Below, one piece after another: positions 35,112-44,130 of a DNA stretch of 64,000 bases. The notes below the pieces were generated by a model. That model had not been told where the DNA came from. It saw nothing but the letters and a program-made list of their open reading frames with translations, and searched no databases. A program made the translations under genes and the position numbers. The DNA is from JAJXZP01 sp963787185 (GTDB lineage: Bacteria > Spirochaetota > Spirochaetia > Treponematales > Rectinemataceae): assembly GCA_963787185.1 (NCBI GenBank), contig CAWBCC010000013.1:310001-374000 (forward strand), read 5' to 3'. Position 1 is the first letter of the stretch, and each line of letters opens with the position of its first letter.

Positions 35112-35168
35112 GGCGCCTTTAGCAGGGTGCCGACAAACTCGAAGCTTGTCAGCACCCTGTTAGGCGCC
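35112..35168. repeat. Interspersed palindromic repeat, copy 1
   Basis: GGCGCC plus CAGGGTGC (35112-35130) pair with GCACCCTG plus GGCGCC (35151-35168) around a core containing GACAAACTCGAAGC. The central 42 nt (35121-35162) match 48849-48890 with four differences, all in the stem. Lying between the MarR and ABC genes, it could act as a hairpin attenuator there. Confidence 0.8.
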
Positions 35169-35209
35169 GCGATGCCGGGATCCATATCCCGCAGGGAAAG
35201 GTGCATACC

Positions 35210-37297
35210 TTGAAGCGACTGACTAAATATCTCTTGCCCTACCTGGGCATAATTATTGCGACTATCGGCCTTCTCTTCGCGCAGGCGAACTGCGATCTCG
35301 CCCTACCGGATTACATGTCGAGGATAGTCGACATCGGCATACAGCAGGGCGGCGTCGAGGACTCGGTGCCGGCGGCGATGCGGCAGAGCACCATGGAAAG
35401 GCTCGAGCCGAGCATGGACGAGACAAGCGCCAAGCGCCTCTCGAGCGACTACGCGTATATCCTGCCGGGAACGGAAGCGGCCAAAAAGTACGCCGGCACG
35501 TATCCCGCGGCGGCGAGGGAGGGCATCCGCATCTTGAGGAAAGCGGACGAGGCCGAGCGCGCATGGCTCGATGAGACGCTGTCCAAGGCCATGGCCGCCG
35601 CCTCCGATTCGCGAAGATCTCTGCCGGAGACGGGAAGGGGGGCCCGGGCGGGTACGGCGGCGGTCAAGGCCGAGTATCTGGCATTGGGCATGAGTGAAGC
35701 ATCCATCCAACGTGGCTACTTGCTCGCGACGGGCGGGATGATGCTCATCCTAGCCCTGCTCAGCGCTCTCGCCGCAGTCCTCGTGGGCTACTTCTCCTCG
35801 CGGCTGTCCGCGGGGCTCGCGAAGGATCTACGATCGGCGGTCTTCGCCAAGGTCGAGGGCTTCTCCCAGCGAGAGTTCGACCGGTTCTCCACCGCCTCGC
35901 TGATAACGAGGACCAACAACGATGTGATGCAGGTGCAGATGATCGTCGTCATGCTGATACGCTCGGTGGTCTATCCTCCCCTGATCGGCGTAGGCGGCAT
36001 CATCCACGCCCTGGGCAAGAACGCTTCCATGTGGTGGGTCATCGCCCTGGCAGTGGCCGTTCTCGTCTCCCTCGTCGCGATCATCTTCAAGATCGCGGTG
36101 CCGAGGCTCAAGATCGTCCGCACGTTGGTCGACCGCCTGACGCTCGTGAGCCGAGAGCGGCTCACGGGCTTGATGATCTCCCGCGCCTTCAACACGCAGG
36201 CGATCGAGGAAGAACGCTTCGACAGGGCGAACGAGGATCTGACGCGTAACTCGCTCTTCGTGAACCGTGTCATGGCCTTCATGATGCCGACAATGATGCT
36301 CGTCATGAATGGAGTCTCTCTCCTCATCATCTGGATAGGCTCGAAGCAGGTCGCGCAGTCGGCGATGCGCGTCGGCGACATGATGGCCTTCATGCAATAC
36401 GCCATGCAGATCGTCATGGCTTTCCTCATGATGTCGATGATCTTCGTCATGCTGCCGAGCGCGGCGGCCTCGGCCGACCGCGTAGCCGACATCCTCGACA
36501 CCGAAGCCTCGCTCCGCGATCCCGAAGAGCGCAAGTCCTTCGACGGCGCCTTTTCGGGAACCGTGGAGTTTCGCGACGTGTGCTTCAGGTACCCGAACGC
36601 CGAGGAGGATGCGCTGCGCGGCATCAGCTTCACGGCGCACCCCGGTCAGACGACGGCCATCATCGGCGCGACCGGCGCGGGGAAATCGAGTATCGTGAAC
36701 CTGGTGCCGCGCTTCTACGATGTCGGCTCGGGCTCCGTCCTCGTCGGAGGAATAGACGTGCGCGAGCTCGGCCAAGGCGAGCTTCGCGAGAAGATAGGCT
36801 ATGTCCCGCAAAAGGCCAGTCTGTTCTCCGGGACGATAGAGTCCAATCTCCGCTTCGCGGACGAGAACGCCACGGAGGAGGATATCGGCTCCTCTTCCGC
36901 CATCGCCCAGGTCGCCCAGTTCATCGACTCCAGCCCCAAGGGCATGGCCACGGCCATCGCCCAAGGCGGCGACAACGTCTCGGGGGGGCAGAGGCAGCGT
37001 CTGTCGATAGCGCGAGCCCTCGTCAAGAGGCAGCCTATCCTGATATTCGATGACTGCTTCTCGGCCCTCGATTTCAAGACGGACTCCGCCCTGCGCAAGG
37101 CTCTCAAGACGAAGAGGAAGGAGAGCACGATCATCATCGTCACGCAGCGCGTGGCGACGGTGATGCAGGCCGACCAGGTGATAGTCCTCGACGAGGGCAA
37201 GGTGGTCGGCTCAGGCGACCACGCATCATTGATGAAAGACTGCGAGACCTACCGCGAGATCGCGACGTCCCAGCTCAGCCGGGAGGAAATTCTATGA
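35210..37297 (+). CDS. Heterodimeric ABC exporter subunit 1 (BmrC/YheI-like)
   Basis: A 695-residue half-transporter: membrane domain about residues 1-410, ATPase about 440-690. An extended extracytoplasmic insert between the first helices (about residues 40-170) is typical of this subunit. Walker A is GATGAGKSS and the signature VSGGQRQRLSIARAL. Walker B reads ILIFDDCFSALD, with Asp where the catalytic Glu would be, the usual degenerate site of heterodimeric exporters. The start is TTG 35210 (MKRLTKYLLPYL), with GTG 35201 as alternative. Partner is the next gene, which overlaps by 4 nt. Confidence 0.9.
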   Translation: MKRLTKYLLPYLGIIIATIGLLFAQANCDLALPDYMSRIVDIGIQQGGVEDSVPAAMRQSTMERLEPSMDETSAKRLSSDYAYILPGTEAAKKYAGTYPAAAREGIRILRKADEAERAWLDETLSKAMAAASDSRRSLPETGRGARAGTAAVKAEYLALGMSEASIQRGYLLATGGMMLILALLSALAAVLVGYFSSRLSAGLAKDLRSAVFAKVEGFSQREFDRFSTASLITRTNNDVMQVQMIVVMLIRSVVYPPLIGVGGIIHALGKNASMWWVIALAVAVLVSLVAIIFKIAVPRLKIVRTLVDRLTLVSRERLTGLMISRAFNTQAIEEERFDRANEDLTRNSLFVNRVMAFMMPTMMLVMNGVSLLIIWIGSKQVAQSAMRVGDMMAFMQYAMQIVMAFLMMSMIFVMLPSAAASADRVADILDTEASLRDPEERKSFDGAFSGTVEFRDVCFRYPNAEEDALRGISFTAHPGQTTAIIGATGAGKSSIVNLVPRFYDVGSGSVLVGGIDVRELGQGELREKIGYVPQKASLFSGTIESNLRFADENATEEDIGSSSAIAQVAQFIDSSPKGMATAIAQGGDNVSGGQRQRLSIARALVKRQPILIFDDCFSALDFKTDSALRKALKTKRKESTIIIVTQRVATVMQADQVIVLDEGKVVGSGDHASLMKDCETYREIATSQLSREEIL

Positions 37298-39234
37298 GCG
37301 ATATCGGTACAACCAGAAGCGGAGGGGGCCCCGCGAGGGGCGGGAATAGCCCGAGCGGGCATGGAGGCGGCGGCGGCTTCGGAGGCCGAGGCGGCGGCTT
37401 CGGAGGGGGCGGTCACGGGATGGCGATGAGCGACGAGAAGGCCCGCAACTTCAAGGGCACGATGCGCAGGCTCCTCGCCTACCTGGGAAGCTACAAGATC
37501 GCCATCATCGCCGTCCTGATCATCTCCCTCGCCTCGACCCTGTTCTCGATCCTCGGCCCCAAGATCCTCGGCACAGCGACGACGAAGCTCTTCGAAGGTG
37601 TCATGGCCATGGCCTCGGGCAAGGGCGGCATCGACTTCGGCGCTATCGGGCGGATCGTCCTCATTACTCTCGGGCTCTACATCCTCTCGGCGGCCTTCAC
37701 CTACGTCCGGGGCTGGATCATGGCCGGCATCTCGACGAAGATTTCGTACAGGCTCAGGAAAGACATCTCCGAGAAAATAGACCGGCTGCCCCTCAGGTAC
37801 TTCGACGCAACGACTCACGGCGAGCTTTTGTCGAGGATAACGAACGATGTAGACGCGATCAACCAGACCCTGAGCCAGAGCCTGATGCAGCTCATCTCTT
37901 CGGCCGTGACCGTCGTAGGCGTCGTCGCGATGATGTTCTCGATCAGCTGGATCCTCGCCCTTGTCGCGCTGGTCATCATGCCCATATCCCTTCTAGTCGT
38001 GACCGGCTTGGTCAAGAAGTCGCAGAAGCTTTTCAAGGAGCAGCAGGCCTACCTTGGCCAGGTCAACGGCCACGTCGAGGAAATGTACGGCGCTCACCTG
38101 GTCATCAAGGCCTTCAATGCCGAGAAGCGCAGCATCGAGGCCTTCGAGGGCTACAATGCCAAGCTCTACGGGGCGGCCCGGTCCTCGCAGTTCATCTCGG
38201 GCCTCATGATGCCCCTGATGTCCTTGGTTGCCAACCTGGGCTACGTGGTAATCGCCATTCTCGGGGGAAGCCTCGCGCTCAGGAAGATCATCACCGTCGG
38301 CGACATTCAGGCCTTCATCCAGTACATCAACTCCTTCTCCCATCCCCTAGCGCAGATCGCGAGCATCTCGAGCGTCCTGCAGCAGACGGCCGCGGCGGCC
38401 GAGCGCGTCTTCGAGTTCCTGGAGGAAGACGAGGAAGCCGATGAATCCGAAACCCCCGTCGAAATGGAAAAGCCGGAAGGCAGGGTAGAGTTCAAGAACA
38501 TCCGCTTCGGCTATACGCCCGAGAAGCTGGTAATCAAGGATTTCTCCGCCCTTGCGGAGAAGGGGCACAAGATCGCCATCGTCGGCCCGACGGGAGCGGG
38601 CAAGACCACGATGGTCAAGCTCCTCATGCGCTTCTATGAAGCGGACTCGGGAGTCATTCTCGTCGATGGGGTGGATATCAAGGAGCTCCGGCGCAAAGAC
38701 CTTCGCAAGCTCTTCGGCATGGTCCTCCAGGACACCTGGCTCTTCAACGGAACCATACGCGACAACATCCGCTACGGCCGTCCCGACGCCACGGAGGCCG
38801 AAGTGATCGAGGCCGCCAAGACGGCCCATGCCGATCACTTTATCCGCGCCCTGCCCCAGGGCTACGACATGGTCATCAACGAGGAGGCGAGCAATATCTC
38901 GCAGGGGCAGAAGCAGCTGCTCACGGTGGCGCGGGCCGTCCTTGCCGACCCTGCGATGCTGATCCTGGACGAGGCCACCAGCTCGATCGACACCCGCACC
39001 GAGCTTCTCATCCAAAAGGCCATGGACGAGCTCATGCGCAATCGGACGAGCTTCATAATCGCCCACCGGCTTTCGACGGTGAAGAACGCCGACCTCATTC
39101 TGGTCATGAAGGATGGAGACATAGTCGAACAGGGCAGGCACGAGAGACTCCTAGAGAAGGGCGGGCTCTACGCGGAGATCTACGAGAGCCAGTTCGACTC
39201 CTCGGTCCCGGCGGATGAGCGAGTCGCAGTCTAG
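37294..39234 (+). CDS. Heterodimeric ABC exporter subunit 2 (BmrD/YheH-like)
   Basis: A 646-residue half-transporter. Residues 1-50 are a glycine-rich leader (GGGGGFGGRGGGFGGGG), then six helices to about residue 370 and an ATPase at about 395-640. Walker A GPTGAGKTT and Walker B MLILDEATSSID are canonical, with the catalytic Glu. The signature is altered (ISQGQKQLLTVARAV). Together with the Asp in subunit 1, this leaves one catalytic and one degenerate ATP site. GGAGG lies 7 nt before the ATG. Probably a multidrug or lipid exporter under MarR control. Confidence 0.92.
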   Translation: MSDIGTTRSGGGPARGGNSPSGHGGGGGFGGRGGGFGGGGHGMAMSDEKARNFKGTMRRLLAYLGSYKIAIIAVLIISLASTLFSILGPKILGTATTKLFEGVMAMASGKGGIDFGAIGRIVLITLGLYILSAAFTYVRGWIMAGISTKISYRLRKDISEKIDRLPLRYFDATTHGELLSRITNDVDAINQTLSQSLMQLISSAVTVVGVVAMMFSISWILALVALVIMPISLLVVTGLVKKSQKLFKEQQAYLGQVNGHVEEMYGAHLVIKAFNAEKRSIEAFEGYNAKLYGAARSSQFISGLMMPLMSLVANLGYVVIAILGGSLALRKIITVGDIQAFIQYINSFSHPLAQIASISSVLQQTAAAAERVFEFLEEDEEADESETPVEMEKPEGRVEFKNIRFGYTPEKLVIKDFSALAEKGHKIAIVGPTGAGKTTMVKLLMRFYEADSGVILVDGVDIKELRRKDLRKLFGMVLQDTWLFNGTIRDNIRYGRPDATEAEVIEAAKTAHADHFIRALPQGYDMVINEEASNISQGQKQLLTVARAVLADPAMLILDEATSSIDTRTELLIQKAMDELMRNRTSFIIAHRLSTVKNADLILVMKDGDIVEQGRHERLLEKGGLYAEIYESQFDSSVPADERVAV

Positions 39235-39290
39235 TGGGCACCAATTGCGCGCGTCATGATGTAGGTTTGCTTGGAGTACCCACTTTCTCC

Positions 39291-40379
39291 TTATTCAGAG
39301 CACCTGACAACGACCTTACCCACGTTGATCTCGCCCCGTGAAAAAGCGTCAAAGGCTTGCTGCAAGGCCACAGGATCAAACGGAACGATTTTGGTGATTT
39401 CGGCCTTGAGTTTCCCTTCCTCGGTCCATCGAACGGCTTGCTCTAGACCTTGGATAACACCTGCTCGTGCTTGCGAATTCTGGAATTCAGGATCCGTCGT
39501 ATATCGTGCGAGGTCGCCGATGACCATTTTGGCACCCCGGGCCTCGACCACCAAGGTCAGGTCCGGCACCCCAAATTGCTTCAACTGCGTAGCGGTTCCG
39601 AGCCGGATGTACTCGCCGCCCGAGGCAATCACCGCCGAGGACTGCTCGTAGGACGCCGCCGAGTTGGTCGGGTCATAGACCACGTCGACGCCCCGTCCGT
39701 CGGTCAGTTTGAAGATTTCATCGGCAACGACCTCTTTGGAATAGTCGATGACATGATCCACCCGGAGGCGATGGAGAAGGTCTAGCGTCGCCGGTTTGCC
39801 GGCGGAACCAATGACCTTGAGGCCATGGATCTTGGCCATCTGAGCCGCAAAGTGCCCAAGGCCACCGCCCGCGCCGGCGATGTAGATCCACTTGCCGCGG
39901 TGGCGCTGGATGTCCCCGGATAGGATTACGCTCTCGTATGCTGTCAGAAAGGCTATCCCGAAGGTGCTGGCTTCGGTCGCAGGCACCCGCCCCCGAGCTA
40001 CGATTTTATCGGGATGGCTTTTGACGACTACATACTCGGCGTAACATCCTCCTTTGCCGATGCCGCCGAGAACGGGATCGCCTACTTGCAAGCCTTGAGG
40101 GCTCTCACCCCCCCGTTTCACGACCACACCGCTAAAGTCGAAACCTAGAATGTAAGGCTCAGGAAGTTGAAAGATATTTCTCTTCGCCAGCATGGGATCC
40201 ATTTTGTTGATGGATGTGTAGTTTACCCGGACGAGAAGCTCGTCGGGGGCCAAGGACGAAATAGTCTTCTGTTGAAGACTCACGGGATCTCCTACATGCG
40301 AGATCGCAAGGGCATTGAAACTCAGGGGCAATGAGACCTCTGTAAGCGGCTTTGATGTATCTGAATCGGTAAATGGCAT
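39291..40379 (-). CDS. MDR-family NADP-dependent alcohol/quinone dehydrogenase
   Basis: A 362-residue medium-chain dehydrogenase/reductase. The GroES-like part spans about residues 15-140, and the Rossmann motif is IAGAGGGLGHFAAQMAK. No structural-zinc cysteine cluster is visible. ATG 40379 with AGGAG 8 nt upstream is preferred over 40412. It is divergent from an AraC regulator that probably controls it. Substrate unknown. Confidence 0.87.
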   Translation of the reverse strand: MPFTDSDTSKPLTEVSLPLSFNALAISHVGDPVSLQQKTISSLAPDELLVRVNYTSINKMDPMLAKRNIFQLPEPYILGFDFSGVVVKRGGESPQGLQVGDPVLGGIGKGGCYAEYVVVKSHPDKIVARGRVPATEASTFGIAFLTAYESVILSGDIQRHRGKWIYIAGAGGGLGHFAAQMAKIHGLKVIGSAGKPATLDLLHRLRVDHVIDYSKEVVADEIFKLTDGRGVDVVYDPTNSAASYEQSSAVIASGGEYIRLGTATQLKQFGVPDLTLVVEARGAKMVIGDLARYTTDPEFQNSQARAGVIQGLEQAVRWTEEGKLKAEITKIVPFDPVALQQAFDAFSRGEINVGKVVVRCSE

Positions 40380-40473
40380 ATGTTCGTCTCCTTTGATGGG
40401 AAAGTAGTACATTGACTTCGTACGGTCTATATTCTTGAGTCCAATTTATCGTCGTGATCGTCCAGGAGGGCTC

Positions 40474-41499
40474 GTGGACCCCCTTTCTGATGTTATTTCG
40501 CTCCTCAAACCTCACAGTTTTACCGGCAGCGGTTTTGATGTGGGTGGAGCCCACTCGGTACAGTTTCCCCGGTTTGAAGGCATCAAGTACTACGCCCTGG
40601 TCTCGGGTCGGCTTTGGTTATTGGTGGAGGGGACGTCGGAAGCGGTGCACCTGGATGCCGGAGACTGTGTGTTGCTCACCGGAGGACATCCCTGCCGTCT
40701 GACGACCGACCTGTCGTTGCCGGCAACCGACGCGGCGGTCTTTAAGTCGGCGATCCGGCACAATGGTGACATCGCCACTCTCAATGGAGGCGGAGATAGC
40801 TTGACCCTCGGCGGACATTTCTTAATCTCAGGCCTCCATGCCAATGTCCTCCTCGATCTCCTACCTCCCGTCATTCATATCCGCAAAGAGTCCGTTGATC
40901 CTACCTTTCATTGGTCCATCGATTTTTTGATGCGTGAGCTTCGGACCTCGCGACCCGGCAGCAGCCTGGTGGAACAGCACCTCGCCTCCCTGATTCTGAT
41001 TCAGGCTTTACGAGTCTACTTGTCTGAAGGCTCCCATGGCATTTCCGGGTGGCTCTTCGCTCTTTCCGATGAAAAAATCAGCCGTGCGCTGATCGCGATC
41101 CATGGTGACCCGGCCGAACGATGGACTCTCCAGAAATTAGCCGCGATAGCGGGAATGTCCCGTTCCCTTTTCGCCCAGAGGTTCAAGGTGACAGTCGGTA
41201 GTTCGGCCATGGAATATGTGACCAAATGGCGGATGTTCAAGGCAGCGGAACGGTTGATGGACTTCCATGATCCCATCGCCGAGATTGCGCCCTCTCTCGG
41301 TTACGAGTCCGAGAGTGCCTTTAGCGCTGCCTTCAAAAGAGTCCTGGGATGTTCTCCAAGACAGTACGCTCGCAACCACGTAGGCTTCATGAATCGCACA
41401 GGCTTGGAATCTTCAGGGTCAACTCCCCTATCCTCGTCTGAAGGCTCCGATCCCGGTATCCGTTCCGGTGGGTGGTCCGGTCCTCCGTCCGCTCCCTGA
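40474..41499 (+). CDS. AraC-family regulator (cupin_6 type), tail replaced by IS256 debris
   Basis: A 341-residue frame: an N-terminal cupin-like sensing domain (HSVQFPRFEGIKYYALVSGR to about residue 190) and two helix-turn-helix motifs (TLQKLAAIAGMSRSLFAQRF and IAEIAPSLGYESESAFSAAF). The natural end should be near RQYARNHV, about residue 304. The final about 35 residues (from FMNRTGLESSGST) are antisense to an IS256 transposase fragment, so the 3' end has been rearranged without destroying the domains. Start GTG 40474 has AGGAGG upstream. Divergent from the dehydrogenase gene, its likely target. Confidence 0.85.
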   Translation: MDPLSDVISLLKPHSFTGSGFDVGGAHSVQFPRFEGIKYYALVSGRLWLLVEGTSEAVHLDAGDCVLLTGGHPCRLTTDLSLPATDAAVFKSAIRHNGDIATLNGGGDSLTLGGHFLISGLHANVLLDLLPPVIHIRKESVDPTFHWSIDFLMRELRTSRPGSSLVEQHLASLILIQALRVYLSEGSHGISGWLFALSDEKISRALIAIHGDPAERWTLQKLAAIAGMSRSLFAQRFKVTVGSSAMEYVTKWRMFKAAERLMDFHDPIAEIAPSLGYESESAFSAAFKRVLGCSPRQYARNHVGFMNRTGLESSGSTPLSSSEGSDPGIRSGGWSGPPSAP

Positions 41500-41570
41500 G
41501 CCCGGCACCGAGCTTGGCTTCCGCCTCGGCTTCCACGAGTTTCTGAAACAAAACAGGTATCGGATTTCGA
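41390..41570 (-). pseudogene. IS256-family transposase N-terminal fragment
   Basis: Minus-strand frame reading NPIPVLFQKLVEAEAEAKLG, AGLRERTEDRTTHRNGYRDR and SLQTRIGELTLKIPSL, which matches the N-terminal region of IS256 transposases of a different subgroup from the full element at 46037-47455. Cut on both sides; overlaps the AraC 3' end. Confidence 0.75.
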
Positions 41571-41618
41571 GCTTGTTGGCCCTCTTGTCCCCCGCGCCCC
41601 GCCTCGGATGCGGTTCCT

Positions 41619-41934
41619 GTTCGTCGCACCGGCGTCTTGCCCGCCCTGCCGGGCGCACAAAAGAAACCGGCCGGCTGATAAGGCCGGCCGGAAGATCGCG
41701 TCAGGACGCGTCCTTTTTCAAGGGCCCGAGGCCCCCGGAAGTTCTCGACTTTCTACAGGGCCCAAGCCCTCATGGAGTGCCCATTCATCGACAACCTCCT
41801 TTTTCCGCACCGATATGGCGGATCTTTCAGATATGCCGGCACTTAAAAATATGCCATGGTCTCGGCCGCAGGTAAAGCGGAAACGTCGGAAATCGATCGA
41901 TGTCCGAAACCTGTTCTGGTCCATCGTGAGCGAC
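41619..41934. repeat. 313-bp repeat, copy 2
   Basis: Second copy of the repeat at 26687-26999, about 95% identical, with the same GC hairpin and T-tract (minus-strand terminator type). It adjoins the IS256 scrap on the left and a GyrI-like fragment on the right, diverging from copy 1 right after GTGAGCGA. Confidence 0.93.
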
Positions 41935-42226
41935 AGCCGTATGTGGCGGTCCGAAGTCAGGTGACAATGGCGGAAATGGGGGCAGTCCTGCCGCTGCTGC
42001 TCCGCGAGGTGCCGACATGGCTCGAGCGGACCTTCTGTCCTGGGCGGAGGGACGGGGCATCAAATGGCACATGAACGGTCCGCGGTGGGGCGGACGAGTC
42101 GAATGGTACCTGTCCGATCCCGCCAAAGAGCCGGATATGAGCACATGGAAAACGGAGCTGGCATTCCTGACAGCCGAGACGCCGAACCCCGAGCCGAGGG
42201 GCTCTTTCACGGCGGAAGGCTACTGA
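41934..42226 (+). pseudogene. GyrI-like domain remnant, copy 2
   Basis: Begins QPYVAVRSQVTMAEMGAVLP then LLLREVPTWLER, the first half of a GyrI-like/AraC effector-binding domain. It then shifts frame at about 42020 and continues ADLLSWAEGRGIKWHMNGPR, WGGRVEWYLSDPAKEPDMST and WKTELAFLTAE to the stop at 42226. The central block kept in copy 1 (EVDVAFPVV...PAGRYATALF) is missing here. Not functional as it stands. Confidence 0.8.
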
Positions 42227-42605
42227 GGTCATGGAGATCGACGAGTCGTTGGTGTAATTTCCCGCCACTTGGGTGGACAGCCCACCCCAAAGCCCCGCGT
42301 GTCGGAGGCGTCCATGGTGCGCGCAGCCCTTGGGCGCACTTCTCGTGATGCCCCAAGGCCTCATCCGGGGCTGATCATTCCTTCGAGTAAATTTCGCTAC
42401 CGACTCGGCGGCAGCGAGCACTCTTTCCTCGATACCTTCGACCATTCCAGGAACTCCCGATCACCCATAGACCGTGATCCCCTCGGCGTCAATGATCGAT
42501 TCGAAGCTGTTCGGACGCTTCGAGCGATCCATGAAGGAGCTCTCTTCATATACGATGAGATCGACCGGGTGCGGCATGTGGGGACCTTAATAGCCCGGTC
42601 GGTTA
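42227..42605. other. Degraded region with nucleotidyltransferase C-terminal fragment
   Basis: No gene is intact. On the minus strand, about 42461-42590 reads HPVDLIVYEESSFMDRSKRP, then NSFESIIDAEGITVYG and a stop. This matches the C-terminal end of MNT-type nucleotidyltransferases. The rest of the stretch shows nothing recognisable. Confidence 0.5.
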
Positions 42606-42709
42606 TTACTGACCCGGCAATAAAACATTTGACGTGAGCATCGAAAAAAGGCCGCAGGGCTAAGCCCTTTTTCGATGCGATGACAGCTTTTCAATTGCCG
42701 GGTCAGTAA
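42606..42709. repeat. Nested hairpin structure before IS200 transposase
   Basis: Outer arms TTACTGACCCGGCAAT (42606-42621) and its exact complement (42694-42709) enclose a second perfect stem, GCATCGAAAAA/TTTTTCGATGC (42638-42648 and 42668-42678), which encloses a small GGGCT/AGCCC hairpin. IS200 elements carry strong 5' hairpins, but the outermost arms may be a pre-existing target or another element. Confidence 0.75.
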
Positions 42710-42831
42710 GGTCCCCTAGCAATTCCCCTGCGGGGATTGCAATTTTAATTTCCACTACCAGGTCTAAATCCTTCGCCTTTAGGCGAAAAGCTTTAGCAGG
42801 CAAAATGGAGAAGGGTAGTGTAAGATAGGGT

Positions 42832-43272
42832 ATGGAATACCAACACGGAGCGCATTCAGTCTACGATATCAAATACCACATGATATGGGTAACAAAATAT
42901 CGATATCAGATACTACGTGGAGAAGTGGCGCTGAGAGCGAGGGAACTAATACGGCAGACGTGTATGAGTCGAGATGTGACAATAATCCAAGGAAGTATAG
43001 GAAAAGATCATGTGCATATCTTGGTATCGTGTCCTCCCACGATGGCGCCGTCGAAATTGGTACAATACATCAAAGGGAGATCATCGAGGCTGATACAAGA
43101 AGAGTTTCCCCATCTACAAAAACGATACTGGGGACAGCATATGTGGGGAAGGGGATACTTCTGCTCAACGGTGGGAAGCGTGACAGAAGAAACGATACGA
43201 GCCTACATAGAGAATCAGAAGATGGAAGATGGGAAGGATAACTTCCAGGTAACAGACGAGTTTCAGTCGTGA
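42832..43272 (+). CDS. tnpA: IS200-like Y1 transposase
   Basis: A 146-residue HUH single-strand transposase. The metal-binding HUH motif is in KDHVHILVS, and the catalytic tyrosine lies in EETIRAYIENQ. Full family length (about 140-150 residues), so it may be active. AT-rich relative to the core chromosome. The ATG at 42832 follows GATAGGGT. Confidence 0.93.
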   Translation: MEYQHGAHSVYDIKYHMIWVTKYRYQILRGEVALRARELIRQTCMSRDVTIIQGSIGKDHVHILVSCPPTMAPSKLVQYIKGRSSRLIQEEFPHLQKRYWGQHMWGRGYFCSTVGSVTEETIRAYIENQKMEDGKDNFQVTDEFQS

Positions 43273-43381
43273 ACTTAAGGTGGTTATAAACCGCTGGTCT
43301 TTAAGTCGGCTTTAGCCGAAATAAAACGACTTTAGTCGTCCAGAAACCCACCGGCTTTAGCCGGTGCGTTGTTTAGTGGTC

Positions 43382-43411
43382 GACCTCGAAAAACTTCAGT
43401 TTTTCGAGGTC
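43382..43411 (+). terminator. Stem-loop at the right edge of the IS200-like element
   Basis: GACCTCGAAAAACT at 43382-43395 pairs with its near-complement ending at 43411 around a short loop. It follows two GGCTTTAGCC hairpins and probably stops transcription leaving the element. Confidence 0.5.
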
Positions 43412-43448
43412 CTCATGTGTTCGAAAAGATCGAGGTAAAGTTCTTCCA

Positions 43449-43616
43449 TCACTCGATCCGATAGTAGGCCCCGAGGGCGAAGAACTCGGCGCTTCCCGAA
43501 AGCCTGAGCTTTACGTAGACCGAGCTGAAGGCGTTGCGTATCGTGAAGTAGGAGATGCCGTGACCGAAAGCGATCTCCTCAGAGGAGATTCTCGGTGAGG
43601 CGCGCAGAAGAACCAT
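43449..43616 (-). pseudogene. LuxR-type helix-turn-helix fragment 1
   Basis: A 55-codon frame (SSEEIAFGHGISYFTIRNAF, SSVYVKLRLSGSAEFFALGA, YYRIE, stop) matching the C-terminal DNA-binding domain of LuxR regulators, with an intact natural end. No upstream sensor domain remains. A related fragment with a different upstream sequence lies at 62514-62720. Confidence 0.6.
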
Positions 43617-43619
43617 ACC

Positions 43620-43915
43620 TTACTTTAAAATCGCGTCTCGAACCTCCGCCGTTTCGTATCGGCCATCTTCTCCGATATTGAAACGATTCAGCCTTGCCTC
43701 CTTGGCTTTAAAATCCAATATTCTCGGACTCCTATGCGTTCGTTTTCGATGGGGAGAGAACCTCTGCAGAGAGATCGGGAACTCCGCGCACTCCCGCAGT
43801 CGTTAGCATATCAGGGCCGCAAAAAACAAGGAGGTCAGGCTCGACGACATTGCTCGCAACCCCGTCGTTCTCTTCGCCATTCTCGGGCGAGAGGGTGACG
43901 AATTGCGCGACCTAG
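43620..43915 (-). pseudogene. Uma2-family (DUF820) endonuclease-like remnant
   Basis: Minus strand reads FVTLSPENGEENDGVASNVV, EPDLLVFCGPDMLTTAGVRG and VPDLSAEVLSPSKTNA, the PD-type nuclease core of Uma2 proteins (V-x-PDL-x-V...PD-x-x-x-E-x-LSPS). A second open segment near 43620-43700 (ARLNRFNIGEDGRYETAEVR) may be its C-terminus in another frame. Start missing, stops and frameshifts present. Non-functional. Confidence 0.65.
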
Positions 43916-44130
43916 AGCTTGCCGCTACTCCCACTATCGATTTTAACGTATCGTCAAAATCAGGATCCTTCGTCCGCCAAGCCCGGCGTCGTACTCCTTC
44001 CAGTTTTTCAGCGTGAACATTCTCATAGGATTATGGCGGCGGCGTTCTTCGTTATGTTTCTACGGAATGGCGCAGCATGATGCATTCGGATATGCTCTCG
44101 CATTTGCCCAAAGTCCGGTATACAAACCTG

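Larger units (their letters stand above)
42700..43420 (+). mobile_element. IS200-like (IS200/IS605 family, tnpA only) element
   Basis: A single Y1 transposase gene lies between subterminal hairpins, with no accessory tnpB. The left side has TTCGCC-TTTA-GGCGAA (about 42770-42785). The right side has several GGCTTTAGCC-type hairpins (43310-43370). Exact ends are not defined and no inverted repeats or target duplication are expected for this family. The imperfect-palindromic TTTAG loops are alike on both sides, as IS200 ends should be. Confidence 0.8.

Noticed and set aside
40380..40473. AraC operator with dyad GACTTCGTACGGTC
   Set aside because: The dyad does not pair beyond three bases on each side.
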